A DNA stretch of 64,000 nt. Origin: Noviherbaspirillum malthae. Its GTDB lineage: Bacteria > Pseudomonadota > Gammaproteobacteria > Burkholderiales > Burkholderiaceae_D. The stretch is from NCBI RefSeq assembly GCF_015352985.1, contig NZ_JACYXF010000006.1:62001-126000 (forward strand). The letters are read 5' to 3'. Every line of letters starts with the position of its first letter. Position 1 is the stretch's first letter. Both the position numbers and the translations under genes were made by a program. The notes under the pieces are model-generated. The model ran no database searches. It saw nothing but the letters and a program-made list of their open reading frames with translations, and was not told where the DNA came from. Positions 1-10,141 of this stretch are shown piece after piece.

Positions 1-1
1 T

Positions 2-448
2 TTCGGATTCAAGGCGGAACATGCGCCGTACCGGGGCAATGTGCCGGCGCTCATGGACTTGGTGGCCGGGCGTTTCGACTTTGTGGTGCTGGACATCTTC
101 AGCCTGAGGCCGTTCTACGCCAAGGGCGAGTTGCGCATCCTTGCGGTGGCGGCCAACGAGCGCTCGAAGTTCCTGCCCGAAGTGCCAACCTTCGCCGAAC
201 TCGGACACAAGGGATATGACCGGATGGGATGGACGGCGTATTTTGTGAAAAACGGTACCTCGCCGGCCATCATCAAGCATCTGGCCGATGCCATGAATAC
301 TGCGAACAACACACCGAAGTGGCACGACAGACGACGCCAGCTCTGGAGCGAATGGCAGCTGCTGTCGCCCGCCGATATCCAGAAGCGTCTGCAGAGGGAA
401 ACCGAGGCGTGGGGAGCGCTGATGAAGCGCGGCAATATCCAGGCTTAA
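2..448 (+). CDS. Bug-family tripartite tricarboxylate transporter receptor, C-terminal part (5' end outside window)
   Basis: The reading frame is open from the first bases of the window, so the gene begins upstream. About 148 codons remain. They carry the typical C-terminal lobe of Bug periplasmic binding proteins: an APYRG segment, LPEVPTFAELG, and a short C-terminal helix ending in NIQA. Members bind small carboxylates or other acids in the periplasm. The stop lies about 50 bases before the serine hydrolase gene, so the two probably form one transcript and the hydrolase may act on the captured compound (inference). The internal GTG at base 41 is not a credible start because conserved family sequence lies before it. 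Confidence 0.85.
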   Translation, partial: FGFKAEHAPYRGNVPALMDLVAGRFDFVVLDIFSLRPFYAKGELRILAVAANERSKFLPEVPTFAELGHKGYDRMGWTAYFVKNGTSPAIIKHLADAMNTANNTPKWHDRRRQLWSEWQLLSPADIQKRLQRETEAWGALMKRGNIQA

Positions 449-499
449 AGGTGTGCCTGTATCCTGCGAACTGTGTAGAGAGATGAAATTGAGGACCCT

Positions 500-1720
500 A
501 TGGAAGTGATGCAAGATATCCAACCTTTGGAAGCGGTCATGCGCGGTTTTCCGCCGGCTCCCGACGGCATCATTCATGCGAACAACTGGTTCGAACTGCC
601 CTACCTCAGGTGGAGCCTGATGAACCGGGCGAGAATGGTGCGCACCGTGCCGGTGTGGCGGGGCGACGGGCCGGTAGCGCATCTGGGCCGGAAGGAACAA
701 TCGATCGCGCACACGCCCGTTACCGGGCTGGACGGCCGGACAGTACCGCTTGAAAGCCTGCTGGCCTCCGTCGAAATAGACGCCTGCATCGTTCTCCATC
801 AGGGGAAGATCGTCTACGAGGAATATTTTCACGGGATGCAGCCTCATACCCAGCATGGGAGCGCATCCATCAGCAAATCCTATGCAGCAGCGCTCGCCGG
901 CATTCTTGCCTATGAAGGGCTGCTGGATTTCAATCGCGAGGCCGCTTACTACGTCGATGAAATGCGTGGCACGGCGATGGGCGACGCCACGCTGCAGCAA
1001 TTGCTGGACATGCAGGTCGGGATCGTGCGGCCGGGCCTGCAGAGCCGGGCCGAAGGGCTGGGGCCTCAGGATGGCGGCGTATTCGAAATCATCGGCCTGG
1101 CCGAGCCGGGTCCGTCTTCACCGAAAAATTTCTACGAATTCATCCTGCGCAAGGAAAGATCGGGCGAACATGGGGTGCGCTTCTATTACGACAACGGGCC
1201 GCCCGAAGCGCTGGCATGGGTGATGAAGCGCGTATGCGGCGCCACCTTGTCCGACCTCGTCTCGAAATATCTGTTTGCGCCGCTGGGAATGGAGCGCGAC
1301 GGCTCGTATTCGATCGATAGCACCGGCGCGGAATTTGCGGCCGGCGGCCTGCAGCTGACACTGCGCGATCTTGCGCGTTTCGGCGAGGCGCTGCGCTGCG
1401 AGGGATTCTGGAACGGCCGGCAAATCATCCCGGCTTCATTCATCCACGAGGTGCGCCGCGGCGGCAATCGGGAGATGTTCAGCCAGAGCCGTTTCGCAGC
1501 GGCCATGCCGGGCGGTTCTTACCATAACTCCTTCTATGTCGCGCATGACGACGTGGGCGGTTTCATGGCCAGCGGCCGGTATGGCCAGCGTCTTTATGTC
1601 TCTCCGCAGGCCGAACTGGTCGTGGCGCATTTCGCATCGGCACCGGGACCGTCGCCTCATCCGTTCGAGAGGCCCTACGTCAGACTGCACCGGGAACTGG
1701 CGGAGCTGTTCCGGTCATAA
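500..1720 (+). CDS. Serine hydrolase, class C beta-lactamase / 6-aminohexanoate-dimer hydrolase (NylB)-like
   Basis: This 406-residue protein has the penicillin-recognising serine hydrolase fold. The SxxK motif is S123-I-S-K126 (nucleophile S123) and the YxN motif is Y230-D-N232. The ordering and the [18 protein letters not shown] block resemble NylB-type amide and ester hydrolases more than true AmpC beta-lactamases. No convincing signal peptide is visible, so it is probably cytoplasmic. A GAGG ribosome site sits six bases before the ATG. It follows a Bug receptor gene at 51 bases, suggesting hydrolysis of an imported amide or ester. Substrate unknown. Confidence 0.8.
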   Translation: MEVMQDIQPLEAVMRGFPPAPDGIIHANNWFELPYLRWSLMNRARMVRTVPVWRGDGPVAHLGRKEQSIAHTPVTGLDGRTVPLESLLASVEIDACIVLHQGKIVYEEYFHGMQPHTQHGSASISKSYAAALAGILAYEGLLDFNREAAYYVDEMRGTAMGDATLQQLLDMQVGIVRPGLQSRAEGLGPQDGGVFEIIGLAEPGPSSPKNFYEFILRKERSGEHGVRFYYDNGPPEALAWVMKRVCGATLSDLVSKYLFAPLGMERDGSYSIDSTGAEFAAGGLQLTLRDLARFGEALRCEGFWNGRQIIPASFIHEVRRGGNREMFSQSRFAAAMPGGSYHNSFYVAHDDVGGFMASGRYGQRLYVSPQAELVVAHFASAPGPSPHPFERPYVRLHRELAELFRS

Positions 1721-1809
1721 AGTCATAAGGTCGATTGAAGCGGCGCAACCGGCGAGGCCGGTTGCCATTCCTGATGAATCACCGGCCTTAAACTGCCGCA
1801 CAAAGAAAC

Positions 1810-2236
1810 ATGGCATGTCTGTCGTTAAGCGTTTCCGATGTCTTTCGGATAGACATAGGCCCCTCCAGTTCCCACACCGTGGGCTCATGCCGGTGGCAAG
1901 CCGCTTCCTGCTGACCGCGGCCGGCATCGGCATGCTTTACAAGCGCAACGCTTCTGTCTCGGCGGCGGAGATGGACTGCCACGGCGCGATCGGGGTGTCA
2001 TCATCCATGGCTGCGGCAGGACTCGCAGCAGTGCTGGGAGTCCCGCCGCAACAGATTGAAAATGCCACCGAGAGTGCGATGGCGCATTTTTCGGCATGAC
2101 GTGCGATCCCTTGAATGGTCTGGTGCAGATTCCGTGCATCGAGCGAAATAGCATGGGGGCCATCAAGGCGGTCAATGCGTCCAGGATGGCATTGATGAGC
2201 GACGGGGAGCATTTCGTCACTCGCGCCTGGCGGTGA
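1810..2236 (+). pseudogene. sdaA: L-serine dehydratase (SdaA) remnant: N terminus fused to C terminus with two frameshifts
   Basis: Three frames carry recognisable SdaA pieces in order. From the ATG, 25 codons give the family N terminus ([19 protein letters not shown]). A one-base shift leads to an ATG at 1887 and ...[18 protein letters not shown], which is the start motif joined straight onto the C-terminal domain. A second shift near 2090-2096 gives [19 protein letters not shown] to the stop. The three iron-sulfur cysteines survive (EMDC, TC and PC, the last two ten residues apart). Roughly 270 internal residues are missing compared with an ordinary ~460-residue SdaA. It cannot make an active enzyme. 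Confidence 0.85.
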
Positions 2237-2324
2237 ATGTCGTCAACTGCTGACCCGCCAGCGGGCTTGTGCGGCAATCCCGCGCCTGCGCAGGCATCGA
2301 CGAGGCGCTTGCCGCGCTCCGGGC

Positions 2325-2531
2325 TCACTTCCGCTTTTTGGTACTCGATTCCTTTATGCCGCTGGATCGGTAGATGGTAGCTGCCGGCAGCATCAGGAGA
2401 AATACGGCGATCACTGCCGCCTTCCATCCGGCGAAAATGCCGATTACCAACCCGGCGAGACAGGCAAACGCCACGATGACGAACAGGACTACCTTCAGCG
2501 CCTTCTGGTCCGAATTATTCCCCGGGCTCAT
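2325..2531 (-). CDS. Small two-helix membrane protein, unknown function
   Basis: This is a 68-residue protein with two strongly hydrophobic stretches, about residues 14-32 (VVLFVIVAFACLAGLVIGI) and 36-53, and a basic C terminus (KESSTKKRK). It is probably an inner-membrane protein. I chose the ATG because AAGGAG lies nine bases before it; a TTG seven codons upstream would put that site inside the gene. It is followed on the plus strand by nothing obvious and lies about 50 bases downstream of the next small minus-strand gene, so the two may be cotranscribed. No family recognised. Confidence 0.6.
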   Translation of the reverse strand: MSPGNNSDQKALKVVLFVIVAFACLAGLVIGIFAGWKAAVIAVFLLMLPAATIYRSSGIKESSTKKRK

Positions 2532-2582
2532 TGCGGCAATCTCCTTGCCCAAGAGCCGGCGTAACTGCCCGGAGCCACTGAA

Positions 2583-2780
2583 TCAGCGGTCATTTCCATG
2601 CTTTCCGTAAATGGCGTCGTCGAGGCGCACGAACTCATCCTTCTCGGCGTCGGTGATCGCCCCGCTTTTGATTTTTCGGGAAAGTTCTTCATGGCGTTGC
2701 CGCTTTGCCATGAGATCGATGCTGTCGCCGATGCGAAAGCCATGTTCATCAGCAACGCCTTGATGCTTGTTCCGATCCAT
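2583..2780 (-). CDS. Small hydrophilic protein, unknown function
   Basis: A 65-residue charged, largely helical protein. I set the start at the ATG preceded by GGAGGGG four bases upstream; a longer frame begins 20 codons earlier but has no ribosome site. The segment RQRHEELSRKIKSGAITDAEKDEFVRLDD looks like a short helical hairpin. It runs in the same direction as the small membrane protein downstream and is divergent from the isocitrate dehydrogenase gene. I do not recognise a family; it could be a conserved small cytoplasmic protein. Confidence 0.55.
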   Translation of the reverse strand: MDRNKHQGVADEHGFRIGDSIDLMAKRQRHEELSRKIKSGAITDAEKDEFVRLDDAIYGKHGNDR

Positions 2781-3008
2781 GTGCCCCTCCGGTATGTCGA
2801 ATGCCAGTCGTCGTGGCCATGCCAGTGGATTCCTCATCATGCTGGCAGGGGATTATAACCGGCGCGGCAAGCCCGGGCCGTCTTGGGAGCGAGCATCCGG
2901 CGGCAATGGCCCGCCGCACGAATCCCGCACGGCTGGCCCGCCTTTATGCAGGCTTTCCAGCCGGCTGGAGAACACCTTGAAGCGGGTGAGCGCTCGATAT
3001 CATACAAT

Positions 3009-3037
3009 TTGCATAGCGTGAAAAGCTCATGCATAAT
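3009..3037 (+). promoter_or_regulatory. Probable sigma-70 promoter of icd
   Basis: TTGCAT and CATAAT are separated by exactly 17 bases, a good match to the vegetative promoter. It is correctly oriented for the isocitrate dehydrogenase gene about 150 bases downstream and is followed by a palindrome around the expected transcription start. Confidence 0.5.
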
Positions 3038-3053
3038 GTGGACGCAATCTTAT

Positions 3054-3067
3054 GTCTTATATAAGAC
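3054..3067. promoter_or_regulatory. Perfect palindrome GTCTTATATAAGAC, probable operator
   Basis: This 14-base perfect inverted repeat lies 16 bases after the -10 box of the predicted icd promoter, where a bound repressor would block initiation or early elongation. Its form suits a dimeric GntR-like regulator of central carbon genes, but the identity of the regulator is inference. Confidence 0.5.
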
Positions 3068-3190
3068 CTCGTCAACTCCGCACATTTCACCAGCGGGCAG
3101 GGTGAGCACGGGCGGCGCGCAACAGGCTCTAGGCAATGATTTGTAGCCGAAGAATTCTCAAAAACTCCGCTAAAACCAAATAAACAGCGT

Positions 3191-5425
3191 ATGAACAACG
3201 ATCCGACCATCATCTACACGCTTACCGACGAGGCACCACTGCTTGCGACCCATGCATTCCTGCCAGTCATCAGCACCTTCACCAAGCCGGCCGGTATCCG
3301 CGTCGAACAAAGCGACATCTCCGTCGCGGCGCGTATCCTGGGCAACTTCTCCGATTACCTGACGCCGGAACAGCGCGTGCCCGACACGCTCACCGAACTG
3401 GGCAAGAAGACGCTCGAGCCTGATGCCAACATCATCAAGCTGCCCAACATCAGCGCCTCCGTGACGCAGCTGCTGGCGGCCATCAAGGAACTGCAGGACA
3501 AGGGCTACAAGATCCCCGACTACCCCGCCGATCCCAAGACCGACGAGGAAAAGGCCATCAAGGCCCGCTACGGCAAGTGCGTCGGCTCCGCCGTCAATCC
3601 GGTGCTGCGCGAAGGCAACTCCGACCGCCGCGCGCCGCGCGCCGTGAAGGAATACGCACGGAAGAACCCGCACTCGATGGGCGAATGGTCCCAGGCCTCG
3701 CGCACCCACGTATCGCACATGACCAGCGGCGACTTCTACCATGGTGAAAAGTCGATGACGCTGGACCGTGCGCGCGACGTCAAGATGGAGCTCGTCACCA
3801 AGAGCGGCCAGACTATCGTGCTGAAGCAGAAGGTTGCGCTGCAGGACGGCGAGATCATCGATTCGATGTTCATGAGCCGCAAGGCCCTGCTCGACTTCTA
3901 CGAGAAGCAGATCGAAGACGCGCACAAGACCGGCGTGATGTTCTCGCTGCACGTCAAGGCGACGATGATGAAGGTCTCGCACCCGATCGTCTTCGGCCAC
4001 TGCGTGCGCATGTTCTACAAGGAAGCGTTCGAGAAGCACGGCGCCCTGTTCGACAGCCTCGGCGTGAACGTCAACAACGGCATGGCCGACCTGTACGCCA
4101 AGATCGAGAAACTGCCCGAGTCGCAGCGCGAAGAAGTCATCCGTGACCTGCACGCCTGCCAGGAGCATCGTCCGGCGCTCGCCATGGTCGATTCGGCCAA
4201 GGGCATCACCAACTTCCACTCGCCCAACGACGTGATCGTCGACGCCTCCATGCCGGCCATGATCCGCGCCGGCGGCAAGATGTACGGCGCCGACGGCCGC
4301 CTGAAGGAAGTCAAGGCGGTAATCCCCGAGAGCACCTTCGCCCGCATCTATCAGGAAATCATCAACTTCTGCAAATGGCATGGCGCGTTCGACCCGCGCA
4401 CCATGGGCACCGTGCCCAACGTGGGCTTGATGGCGCAGCAGGCGGAAGAATACGGCTCGCACGACAAGACCTTCGAAGTTCCGGAAGACGGCGTGGCCAA
4501 CATCACCGACCTGGCTACGGGCGAAGTGCTGCTGACGCAGAACGTCGAGAAGGGCGACCTCTGGCGCATGTGCCAGGTCAAGGATGCGCCGATCCGCGAC
4601 TGGGTCAAGCTGGCTGTCACGCGTGCACGCAACTCCGGCATGCCGGCGGTGTTCTGGCTCGACCCCTACCGTCCGCACGAAAACGAGATCATCAAGAAGG
4701 TCAAAACTTACCTGAAGGATCACGACACGACCGGTCTGGACATCCAGATCATGTCGCAGGTGCGTGCGATGCGCTATACGCTCGAGCGCGTGAGCCGCGG
4801 CCTCGATACGATCTCCGTCACCGGCAACATCCTGCGCGATTACCTGACCGACCTGTTCCCGATCCTGGAACTGGGCACCAGCGCGAAGATGCTGTCCATC
4901 GTTCCGCTGATGGCCGGCGGCGGCATGTATGAAACCGGTGCCGGCGGTTCGGCTCCGAAGCATGTGCAGCAGCTGGTCGAGGAAAACCACCTGCGCTGGG
5001 ATTCGCTGGGCGAATTCCTGGCACTGGCGGTGAGCCTGGAAGACCTCGGCATCAAGACCGGCAACAACAAGGCGAAGATTCTCGCCAAGACGCTGGATGC
5101 GGCCACCGGCAAGCTGCTGGACAACCGCAAGTCGCCTTCCCCGAAAACCGGCGAGCTCGACAACCGCGGCAGCCAGTTCTACCTGTCGATGTACTGGGCG
5201 CAGGAACTGGCTGCGCAGAAGGAAGATGCGGAACTGGCTGCCGCCTTTGCGCCGCTGGCCAAAACGCTGACCGACAACGAGCAGAAGATCGTTGCCGAGC
5301 TGCTCGAAGTACAGGGCAAGCCGGCGGACATCGGCGGCTATTACAAGCCGGACGAGTCCAAGCTGAAATCGGTCATGCGCCCGAGCGCAAGCTTCAACGC
5401 GGCACTGGAATCGTTCGCCGCTTAA
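3191..5425 (+). CDS. icd: NADP-dependent isocitrate dehydrogenase, monomeric type
   Basis: The 744-residue product has the full length of the monomeric IDH family (about 740 residues) and its characteristic segments, such as the [17 protein letters not shown] region, the GTVPNVG loop and the C-terminal [21 protein letters not shown]. It oxidises isocitrate to 2-oxoglutarate with NADP in the cytoplasmic TCA cycle. It stands alone, with its own promoter, a 14-base palindrome and a strong terminator. The ribosome site is weak. A 758-codon open frame on the opposite strand is only the GC-driven shadow of this gene. Confidence 0.97.
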   Translation: MNNDPTIIYTLTDEAPLLATHAFLPVISTFTKPAGIRVEQSDISVAARILGNFSDYLTPEQRVPDTLTELGKKTLEPDANIIKLPNISASVTQLLAAIKELQDKGYKIPDYPADPKTDEEKAIKARYGKCVGSAVNPVLREGNSDRRAPRAVKEYARKNPHSMGEWSQASRTHVSHMTSGDFYHGEKSMTLDRARDVKMELVTKSGQTIVLKQKVALQDGEIIDSMFMSRKALLDFYEKQIEDAHKTGVMFSLHVKATMMKVSHPIVFGHCVRMFYKEAFEKHGALFDSLGVNVNNGMADLYAKIEKLPESQREEVIRDLHACQEHRPALAMVDSAKGITNFHSPNDVIVDASMPAMIRAGGKMYGADGRLKEVKAVIPESTFARIYQEIINFCKWHGAFDPRTMGTVPNVGLMAQQAEEYGSHDKTFEVPEDGVANITDLATGEVLLTQNVEKGDLWRMCQVKDAPIRDWVKLAVTRARNSGMPAVFWLDPYRPHENEIIKKVKTYLKDHDTTGLDIQIMSQVRAMRYTLERVSRGLDTISVTGNILRDYLTDLFPILELGTSAKMLSIVPLMAGGGMYETGAGGSAPKHVQQLVEENHLRWDSLGEFLALAVSLEDLGIKTGNNKAKILAKTLDAATGKLLDNRKSPSPKTGELDNRGSQFYLSMYWAQELAAQKEDAELAAAFAPLAKTLTDNEQKIVAELLEVQGKPADIGGYYKPDESKLKSVMRPSASFNAALESFAA

Positions 5426-5434
5426 GGCTGCAAG

Positions 5435-5475
5435 CCGGAGATGCACCGTGAACCGGTGCGTCTCCGGGTCTTGTT
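5435..5475 (+). terminator. Rho-independent terminator of icd
   Basis: A 14-base-pair uninterrupted stem (one G-T pair) with a five-base loop TGAAC starts ten bases after the icd stop and is followed by the T-rich run TCTTGTTTG. Confidence 0.85.
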
Positions 5476-6095
5476 TGCGTACTCACTTCAATCAAGCAGC
5501 CTCGGTGTCATGAACCATGTGACGCCGGGGTTCGCATCAATATATGCTGCAGTCCATTGCCGGCCGTAGGTCGGAGGCTTTCATTATGCAGCGGAACTTC
5601 CCAGAATATTTCCTGCAAAACATTTGCGAGATGCTACGGCAGGCATGAAGGCTATGCAGGTCTGTGATTTATTCTCGACGAGAAATTAATAAAACACGCA
5701 AAGCCCATGGACCCGGCATTGCACTAAAGAAGGCACTAATACGCCTGCATGCCTGCTTCGGGCTCTTCGCCGGGAGTGCTGGCAGATCCGGTGCAATTGC
5801 CGCTCGATGCGCGCCGCAGGCGTGTGGATTCTCCGGTCGGAACGCATGAAGCTATGGCCAGGCGATTTGGTTTATAGTTACTACAATTGAATTTTGTATT
5901 TGCTACGACTTTGTCTTCCTGCCAAAACCGGCACATCGGAGCAGAACGAGAACACTTTCGAAGTGCATGCAGCGACTTTAAGCTCTGCATCGAGGAGACG
6001 ACTTCCAGCCCCGGACGCTCGCACACCGCGCGCTGACATCCGGCAATGGATTGTCCTGCTTTCCCGTGGCCTGCGGCAGTCATGCGAGATCATTA
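5476..6095. other. Intergenic region without a supported gene
   Basis: Short open frames here lack ribosome sites and family features. The last 230 bases are AT-rich in patches (TTTATAGTTAC, AATTGAATTTTGTATTTG) and probably hold the promoter of the LacI-type regulator, but I cannot place the boxes with confidence. Confidence 0.5.
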
Positions 6096-7106
6096 ATGAA
6101 CCTGAAACGTTTTGCGCAGAGCCTCAATCTTTCTGAAACGACCGTCAGCCGCGCCTTGAACGGATATCCCGAGGTCAGCGAACGAACGAGGGAGAGGGTG
6201 CTTGCGGCGGCCAAGGCCGTCGGCTATCAGCCCAGTTCGATAGCACGCGGCCTGGCAGTGGGACGAACGAATGCAGTGGGCATGATACTGCCGGCACTGC
6301 ACCTGGGCCTGGGCAAGCAGACCTTCCTCAATTTCCTGTCGGGCATCACCAGGGAACTGGACTCGAGAGGCATGAATTTCTTCATGACGCCGCCGGCGCT
6401 CGCCAATCCGCTCGAGAGCTACGAGCAATTCGTCAGGAGCCAGCGCTTCGACGGCATCGTGCTGACGCATTGCGGCGTGCAGGATGAGCGCATCGCCTAC
6501 CTGGCGAAACAAGGCATGCCGTTCGTCGCGCATGGACGCAGCGGCGACGGCAGCGACCATGCATGGCTGGACTACGACAATCCTGCAGGCATGCGCCTGG
6601 CAACAACCGAGCTTTTGTCGCTCGGGCACAAGCGCATTGCGTACATCGGCGATTCGCAGGATCTGTCGGCGGCAGCCGAGCGGTTCGAGGCGTTCACGCG
6701 ATGCATGCAGGAGGCGGGACTTGGCACCGATCCCCGCATGGTGATGAGCAAATGCACCGATCACCGTTCCGGCTATCAGGCCATGCAGAATCTCCTGCAC
6801 TGCTCGCCGCGTCCGACCGCTGTCATCGCGGACAATCACCTGGCGGGAGCGGGCGCGATGCGCGCCATGCTCGATGCGGATATCGCCGTGGGCCGGGATA
6901 TCTCCCTGATCGTATGGGGCGACCTATCTGACTATCATTGGAGCATGCGGCCCGCAAGCATCGTGGAGCCGCGGCCTGAAGAAGCCGGACGAAAAATCAT
7001 CGAGATGCTGATGAAGCGGATCGACGGCACGCCTGCCTCCGAACTCCAGGTGCTATGGCCTTTGGAACTTGTTGCGGGTGACACGATTGGACAGTGCGTG
7101 GAATAA
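6096..7106 (+). CDS. LacI-family transcriptional regulator
   Basis: The 336-residue protein opens with the LacI helix-turn-helix (LKRFAQSLNLSETTVSRALNGYPEVSERTRERV, residues 3-35) and the hinge helix YQPSSIARGLAVGRT. It continues with a periplasmic-binding-protein-like effector domain ending near residue 336. I chose this ATG because the helix-turn-helix begins at once; a frame extending 15 codons upstream adds no conserved sequence. Family members repress sugar uptake and catabolic genes. The nearest possible target is the trehalose operon downstream, or its own gene (inference). Closest in feel to AglR-like regulators. Confidence 0.9.
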   Translation: MNLKRFAQSLNLSETTVSRALNGYPEVSERTRERVLAAAKAVGYQPSSIARGLAVGRTNAVGMILPALHLGLGKQTFLNFLSGITRELDSRGMNFFMTPPALANPLESYEQFVRSQRFDGIVLTHCGVQDERIAYLAKQGMPFVAHGRSGDGSDHAWLDYDNPAGMRLATTELLSLGHKRIAYIGDSQDLSAAAERFEAFTRCMQEAGLGTDPRMVMSKCTDHRSGYQAMQNLLHCSPRPTAVIADNHLAGAGAMRAMLDADIAVGRDISLIVWGDLSDYHWSMRPASIVEPRPEEAGRKIIEMLMKRIDGTPASELQVLWPLELVAGDTIGQCVE

Positions 7107-7719
7107 CGTCTGCGCCTCGTCGGGGCTTCTCACTATTCGCTGCGGATCAATAACCAATAATGATCCGGCTCCCGGCTATGGATTGCTCGGCATCGCTTGT
7201 TACCCGCGCTTTCGACGGGCACTGCTCAAGCTTTTCCAAGCATGGATCGCGATACCTGACCGTGGCCGCAGCGTCTTCCCGATAGCATCGGGTTCAATCC
7301 TCCAACTGCGAAAACCGAGTCGCGCCTCAATTCCCTCATGCAATAAAGTCTTAAGTTGAGCCTAAGAAAGCGCCGGTATAGTTCTCTTGCATCAGAAACA
7401 GCGCGGACGCGAACATGTGAACGACGCCTCCAGCCGAGTACGGTGCCATCACTCCAGTACGGAGAAAACCGATTTGCTGCGCTGCGTTCCGCGCCAATCG
7501 CCACTTGAATGTGCGCCGGCCGCCTGGCTTCCGGTTTGGCCGCTGCAGGCATCAGCCTGCCTGCCGGGAAGCAGGTCTGCGTTTTCCTGCAAGCTGCAGG
7601 ACGCTTGCGGCTGCAACCTGTCCTATTGAACTTCAGACAAGGCGTACTTGCAGCGACTTTCGTCAGATTGCAGACGCCGCCTGCTCAGGCCGCCGCGCCT
7701 GTCGTTTTGAGGAGACTCG
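7107..7719. other. Intergenic region upstream of the trehalose operon
   Basis: No supported gene in about 610 bases. TTGAGC (7356) and TATAGT (7377) could be a promoter, although the 15-base spacing is short. Several GC-rich inverted repeats based on CTGCAG lie around 7540-7620. A long leader for the trehalose genes is possible. Confidence 0.4.
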
Positions 7720-7881
7720 ATGAACACTCCTGAGTACATCGCCGATGATGTTCGGTTCGCTAACGCTGTTGTCATCGCCATCACTGCGGGCCAGGCGCTG
7801 CTGCTATTGAAGGAAGTTCGTCGTTGCCTGTTGCGGAGGAACCGTCAGTCCGGGGGCTTGACGAAAGGAGCGAGACCATGA
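7720..7881 (+). CDS. 53-residue leader-type protein coupled to otsA
   Basis: This short gene has a strong GAGGAG ribosome site five bases before its ATG. Its TGA overlaps the otsA ATG as ATGA, a classic arrangement for translational coupling. The product has one hydrophobic, helical stretch (about residues 14-30, ANAVVIAITAGQALLLL) followed by a cluster of arginines (VRRCLLRRNR), consistent with a membrane-associated or amphipathic peptide. I recognise no family. It may be a real small protein or a coupling ORF that controls otsA translation; too short for most gene finders. Confidence 0.6.
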   Translation: MNTPEYIADDVRFANAVVIAITAGQALLLLKEVRRCLLRRNRQSGGLTKGARP

Positions 7882-10139
7882 AGCTCCAGTGGACGCGATT
7901 GTCGGTTCGCTTCGTCGTTCCACTGGCGCTGGTGCTGGCGCTATGCGCGTACGTCGTCGTGCCGCTGCTGGACAATCTGACGCTGCGCTGGTTCGTTCGT
8001 GACCTCGATATTCGCTCCAGGATGCTGGCCAGCACACTGGAAGAACCGCTGCTCGATCATGTGACCTTGAAGTCAAGGATGAGGATCAATCAGCTCTTCA
8101 GCAAGGCGATCGAGGACGAGCGCCTGTACGCGCTGGCCTTCTGCGACCGGAACGGCAACCGGCTCTATGCCACGTCGACTTATCCCGCGTCGCTCGGCTG
8201 CGGAGAGCAAAACGCTGCTTCCGGCGGCACCGACAAGTCGCTGGTGAAATTGCCCCGCGGTCCAGTGCATGTCGCGCGCAGCACCCTCAGCCGCGAAGGC
8301 GAAGCGATCGGCGATCTGATCCTGGTGCATGACATGAGTTTCATTGAGCGCCGCAGCGCCGATACCAGGAAATATGCCATCGGCTTTTTCATCCTGCTTG
8401 GCATTGTGATTTCCATGATTACAGTCGCAGTGGCGCAGTTGAGCTGGCGGGGATGGATCAACGGCGTGCGCGGCATGCTGAAAGGCGAACTGCTGCCGCC
8501 ATCGCAATCGCGCCCGCCGCCTGAACTCAGCCCGCTGGTCGGGGATCTGCGGGCGCTGCTGCATGAGTACCATCGGGAACGGCAAAGCCATCACGACGGC
8601 GCGCAGGCGTGGACGCCGGAACGTCTGCGGGATCTCCTCCGTGGCGAGCTTGCAGGCGACGAAGTGATCGTGGTATCGAACCGCGAACCCTACAGTCACC
8701 GTCAAACCGCCGACGGCATTGAGGTCAGCCGTCCGGCAAGCGGACTGGTGACTGCCGTGGAAGCGGTAATGCGTGCCTGTTCCGGTACATGGATCGCACA
8801 CGGAAGCGGCAACGCCGACCGCGAGGTCGTGGACGAGCGTGACTGCGTTCCGGTTCCGCCGGGCCGTCCCGAGTACACGCTGCGCCGCGTCTGGCTTTCA
8901 AAGGAGGAAGAGCAGGGCTATTACTACGGCTTTGCCAACGAAGGGCTCTGGCCGCTGTGCCACATCGCCCATGTGCGGCCGGTCTTTCGCTCTTCCGACT
9001 GGGAGCAGTATGTGAAGGTCAATCGCCGCTTTGCCGACGCGGTCGTTGCGGAAGCCCGCACCGATGATCCGGTGGTCCTGGTGCAGGACTATCACTTCGC
9101 TTTATTGCCGAGGATGGTCCGCGAGGCCTTGCCGAGGGCGACCATCATCACGTTCTGGCACATTCCGTGGCCGAACCCGGAGTCGTTCGGCATCTGCCCG
9201 TGGCGCGAGGAAATCCTGGAGGGCATGCTGGGCAGCACCATCCTCGGTTTTCATACGCCTTTCCACCGCAAGAACTTTCTCGAGACGGTGGATCGTTATC
9301 TGGAGACGCGCATCGAATCCGAAGCGTCGACCGTTACTCATGGTGGCAAGCTGACGCAGGTAGAACATTATCCGATCTCCATCGCATGGCCTGAAGCCAG
9401 CGATGTCAGCTCGGAAAACCGCAACGAATGCCGGCTCAATATCCGCAAGGCCCTGGCCGTGCCGTCCAGCCATCTGCTCGGCATCGGCGTGGACAGGCTC
9501 GACTACACCAAGGGTATCGTCGAGCGGTTCCAGGCCATCGAACGCATGCTGGAACTCAATCCCGCCATGGTCGGGAAATTCACCTTCGTGCAGATCGCCG
9601 CGCCCACCCGCTCGTCGCTTGAGGAATACCAGAACTTCGAGGCCCGGGTGCGGGCGCTGGCATTGCGGATCAATCAGCGCTTTTCCGAGGGTAACTACGT
9701 GCCGATCATCCTGAAGACCGAGCATCATGACCAGTATGCGCTGAACCGCTATTACCGCGCAGCCGATGTCTGCATGGTCACCAGTCTGCATGACGGCATG
9801 AACCTGGTTGCCAAGGAGTTCATCGCTTCACGGTACGACGAGAAGGGCGTGCTGCTGCTGAGCCAGTTCACCGGAGCGGCACGGGAGCTGCATGAAGCGC
9901 TCATCGTCAACCCCTACCATATCGAACAAAGCGCCGAGGCGCTGTACCGGGCCCTCACCATGCCCGAAGCCGAACAACGGGAAAGGATGTGCAGCATGCG
10001 ATTGCTGATCAAGGATTTCAATGTCTACCGCTGGGCCGGTCATATGCTGCTGGACGCGGCGCGCCTGCGCAAGCGGGAGCGCGTCATGCAGCGGATCGAT
10101 CTCCATCACCGCGCACCCGCGCTGCGGCGGGTGGTCTGA
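7878..10139 (+). CDS. otsA: Trehalose-6-phosphate synthase with N-terminal membrane sensor module
   Basis: The C-terminal ~490 residues (from about 262, [11 protein letters not shown]) form a complete GT20 glucosyltransferase: [32 protein letters not shown] and the [10 protein letters not shown] donor-site motif. It makes trehalose 6-phosphate from UDP-glucose and glucose 6-phosphate. Uniquely relative to the ~470-residue E. coli enzyme, about 260 residues are added in front: a membrane helix at 11-30, an extracytoplasmic region, a second helix at 167-187, and a linker resembling a HAMP segment. The catalytic domain would face the cytoplasm. The ATG has AAGGAG nearby and overlaps the stop of the small leader gene. 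otsB follows two bases after the stop. Confidence 0.93.
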   Translation: MKLQWTRLSVRFVVPLALVLALCAYVVVPLLDNLTLRWFVRDLDIRSRMLASTLEEPLLDHVTLKSRMRINQLFSKAIEDERLYALAFCDRNGNRLYATSTYPASLGCGEQNAASGGTDKSLVKLPRGPVHVARSTLSREGEAIGDLILVHDMSFIERRSADTRKYAIGFFILLGIVISMITVAVAQLSWRGWINGVRGMLKGELLPPSQSRPPPELSPLVGDLRALLHEYHRERQSHHDGAQAWTPERLRDLLRGELAGDEVIVVSNREPYSHRQTADGIEVSRPASGLVTAVEAVMRACSGTWIAHGSGNADREVVDERDCVPVPPGRPEYTLRRVWLSKEEEQGYYYGFANEGLWPLCHIAHVRPVFRSSDWEQYVKVNRRFADAVVAEARTDDPVVLVQDYHFALLPRMVREALPRATIITFWHIPWPNPESFGICPWREEILEGMLGSTILGFHTPFHRKNFLETVDRYLETRIESEASTVTHGGKLTQVEHYPISIAWPEASDVSSENRNECRLNIRKALAVPSSHLLGIGVDRLDYTKGIVERFQAIERMLELNPAMVGKFTFVQIAAPTRSSLEEYQNFEARVRALALRINQRFSEGNYVPIILKTEHHDQYALNRYYRAADVCMVTSLHDGMNLVAKEFIASRYDEKGVLLLSQFTGAARELHEALIVNPYHIEQSAEALYRALTMPEAEQRERMCSMRLLIKDFNVYRWAGHMLLDAARLRKRERVMQRIDLHHRAPALRRVV

Positions 10140-10141
10140 GC

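Noticed and set aside
1371..2099. 242-codon frame as an intact gene
   Set aside because: The first half is a shadow of the serine hydrolase gene; only its last part carries SdaA sequence, which continues in another frame.
3170..5446. 758-codon open frame on the minus strand opposite icd
   Set aside because: It mirrors the icd gene; the translated product is rich in His, Arg, Ala and Val as expected from reversed GC-biased codons, has no motif and no ribosome site.
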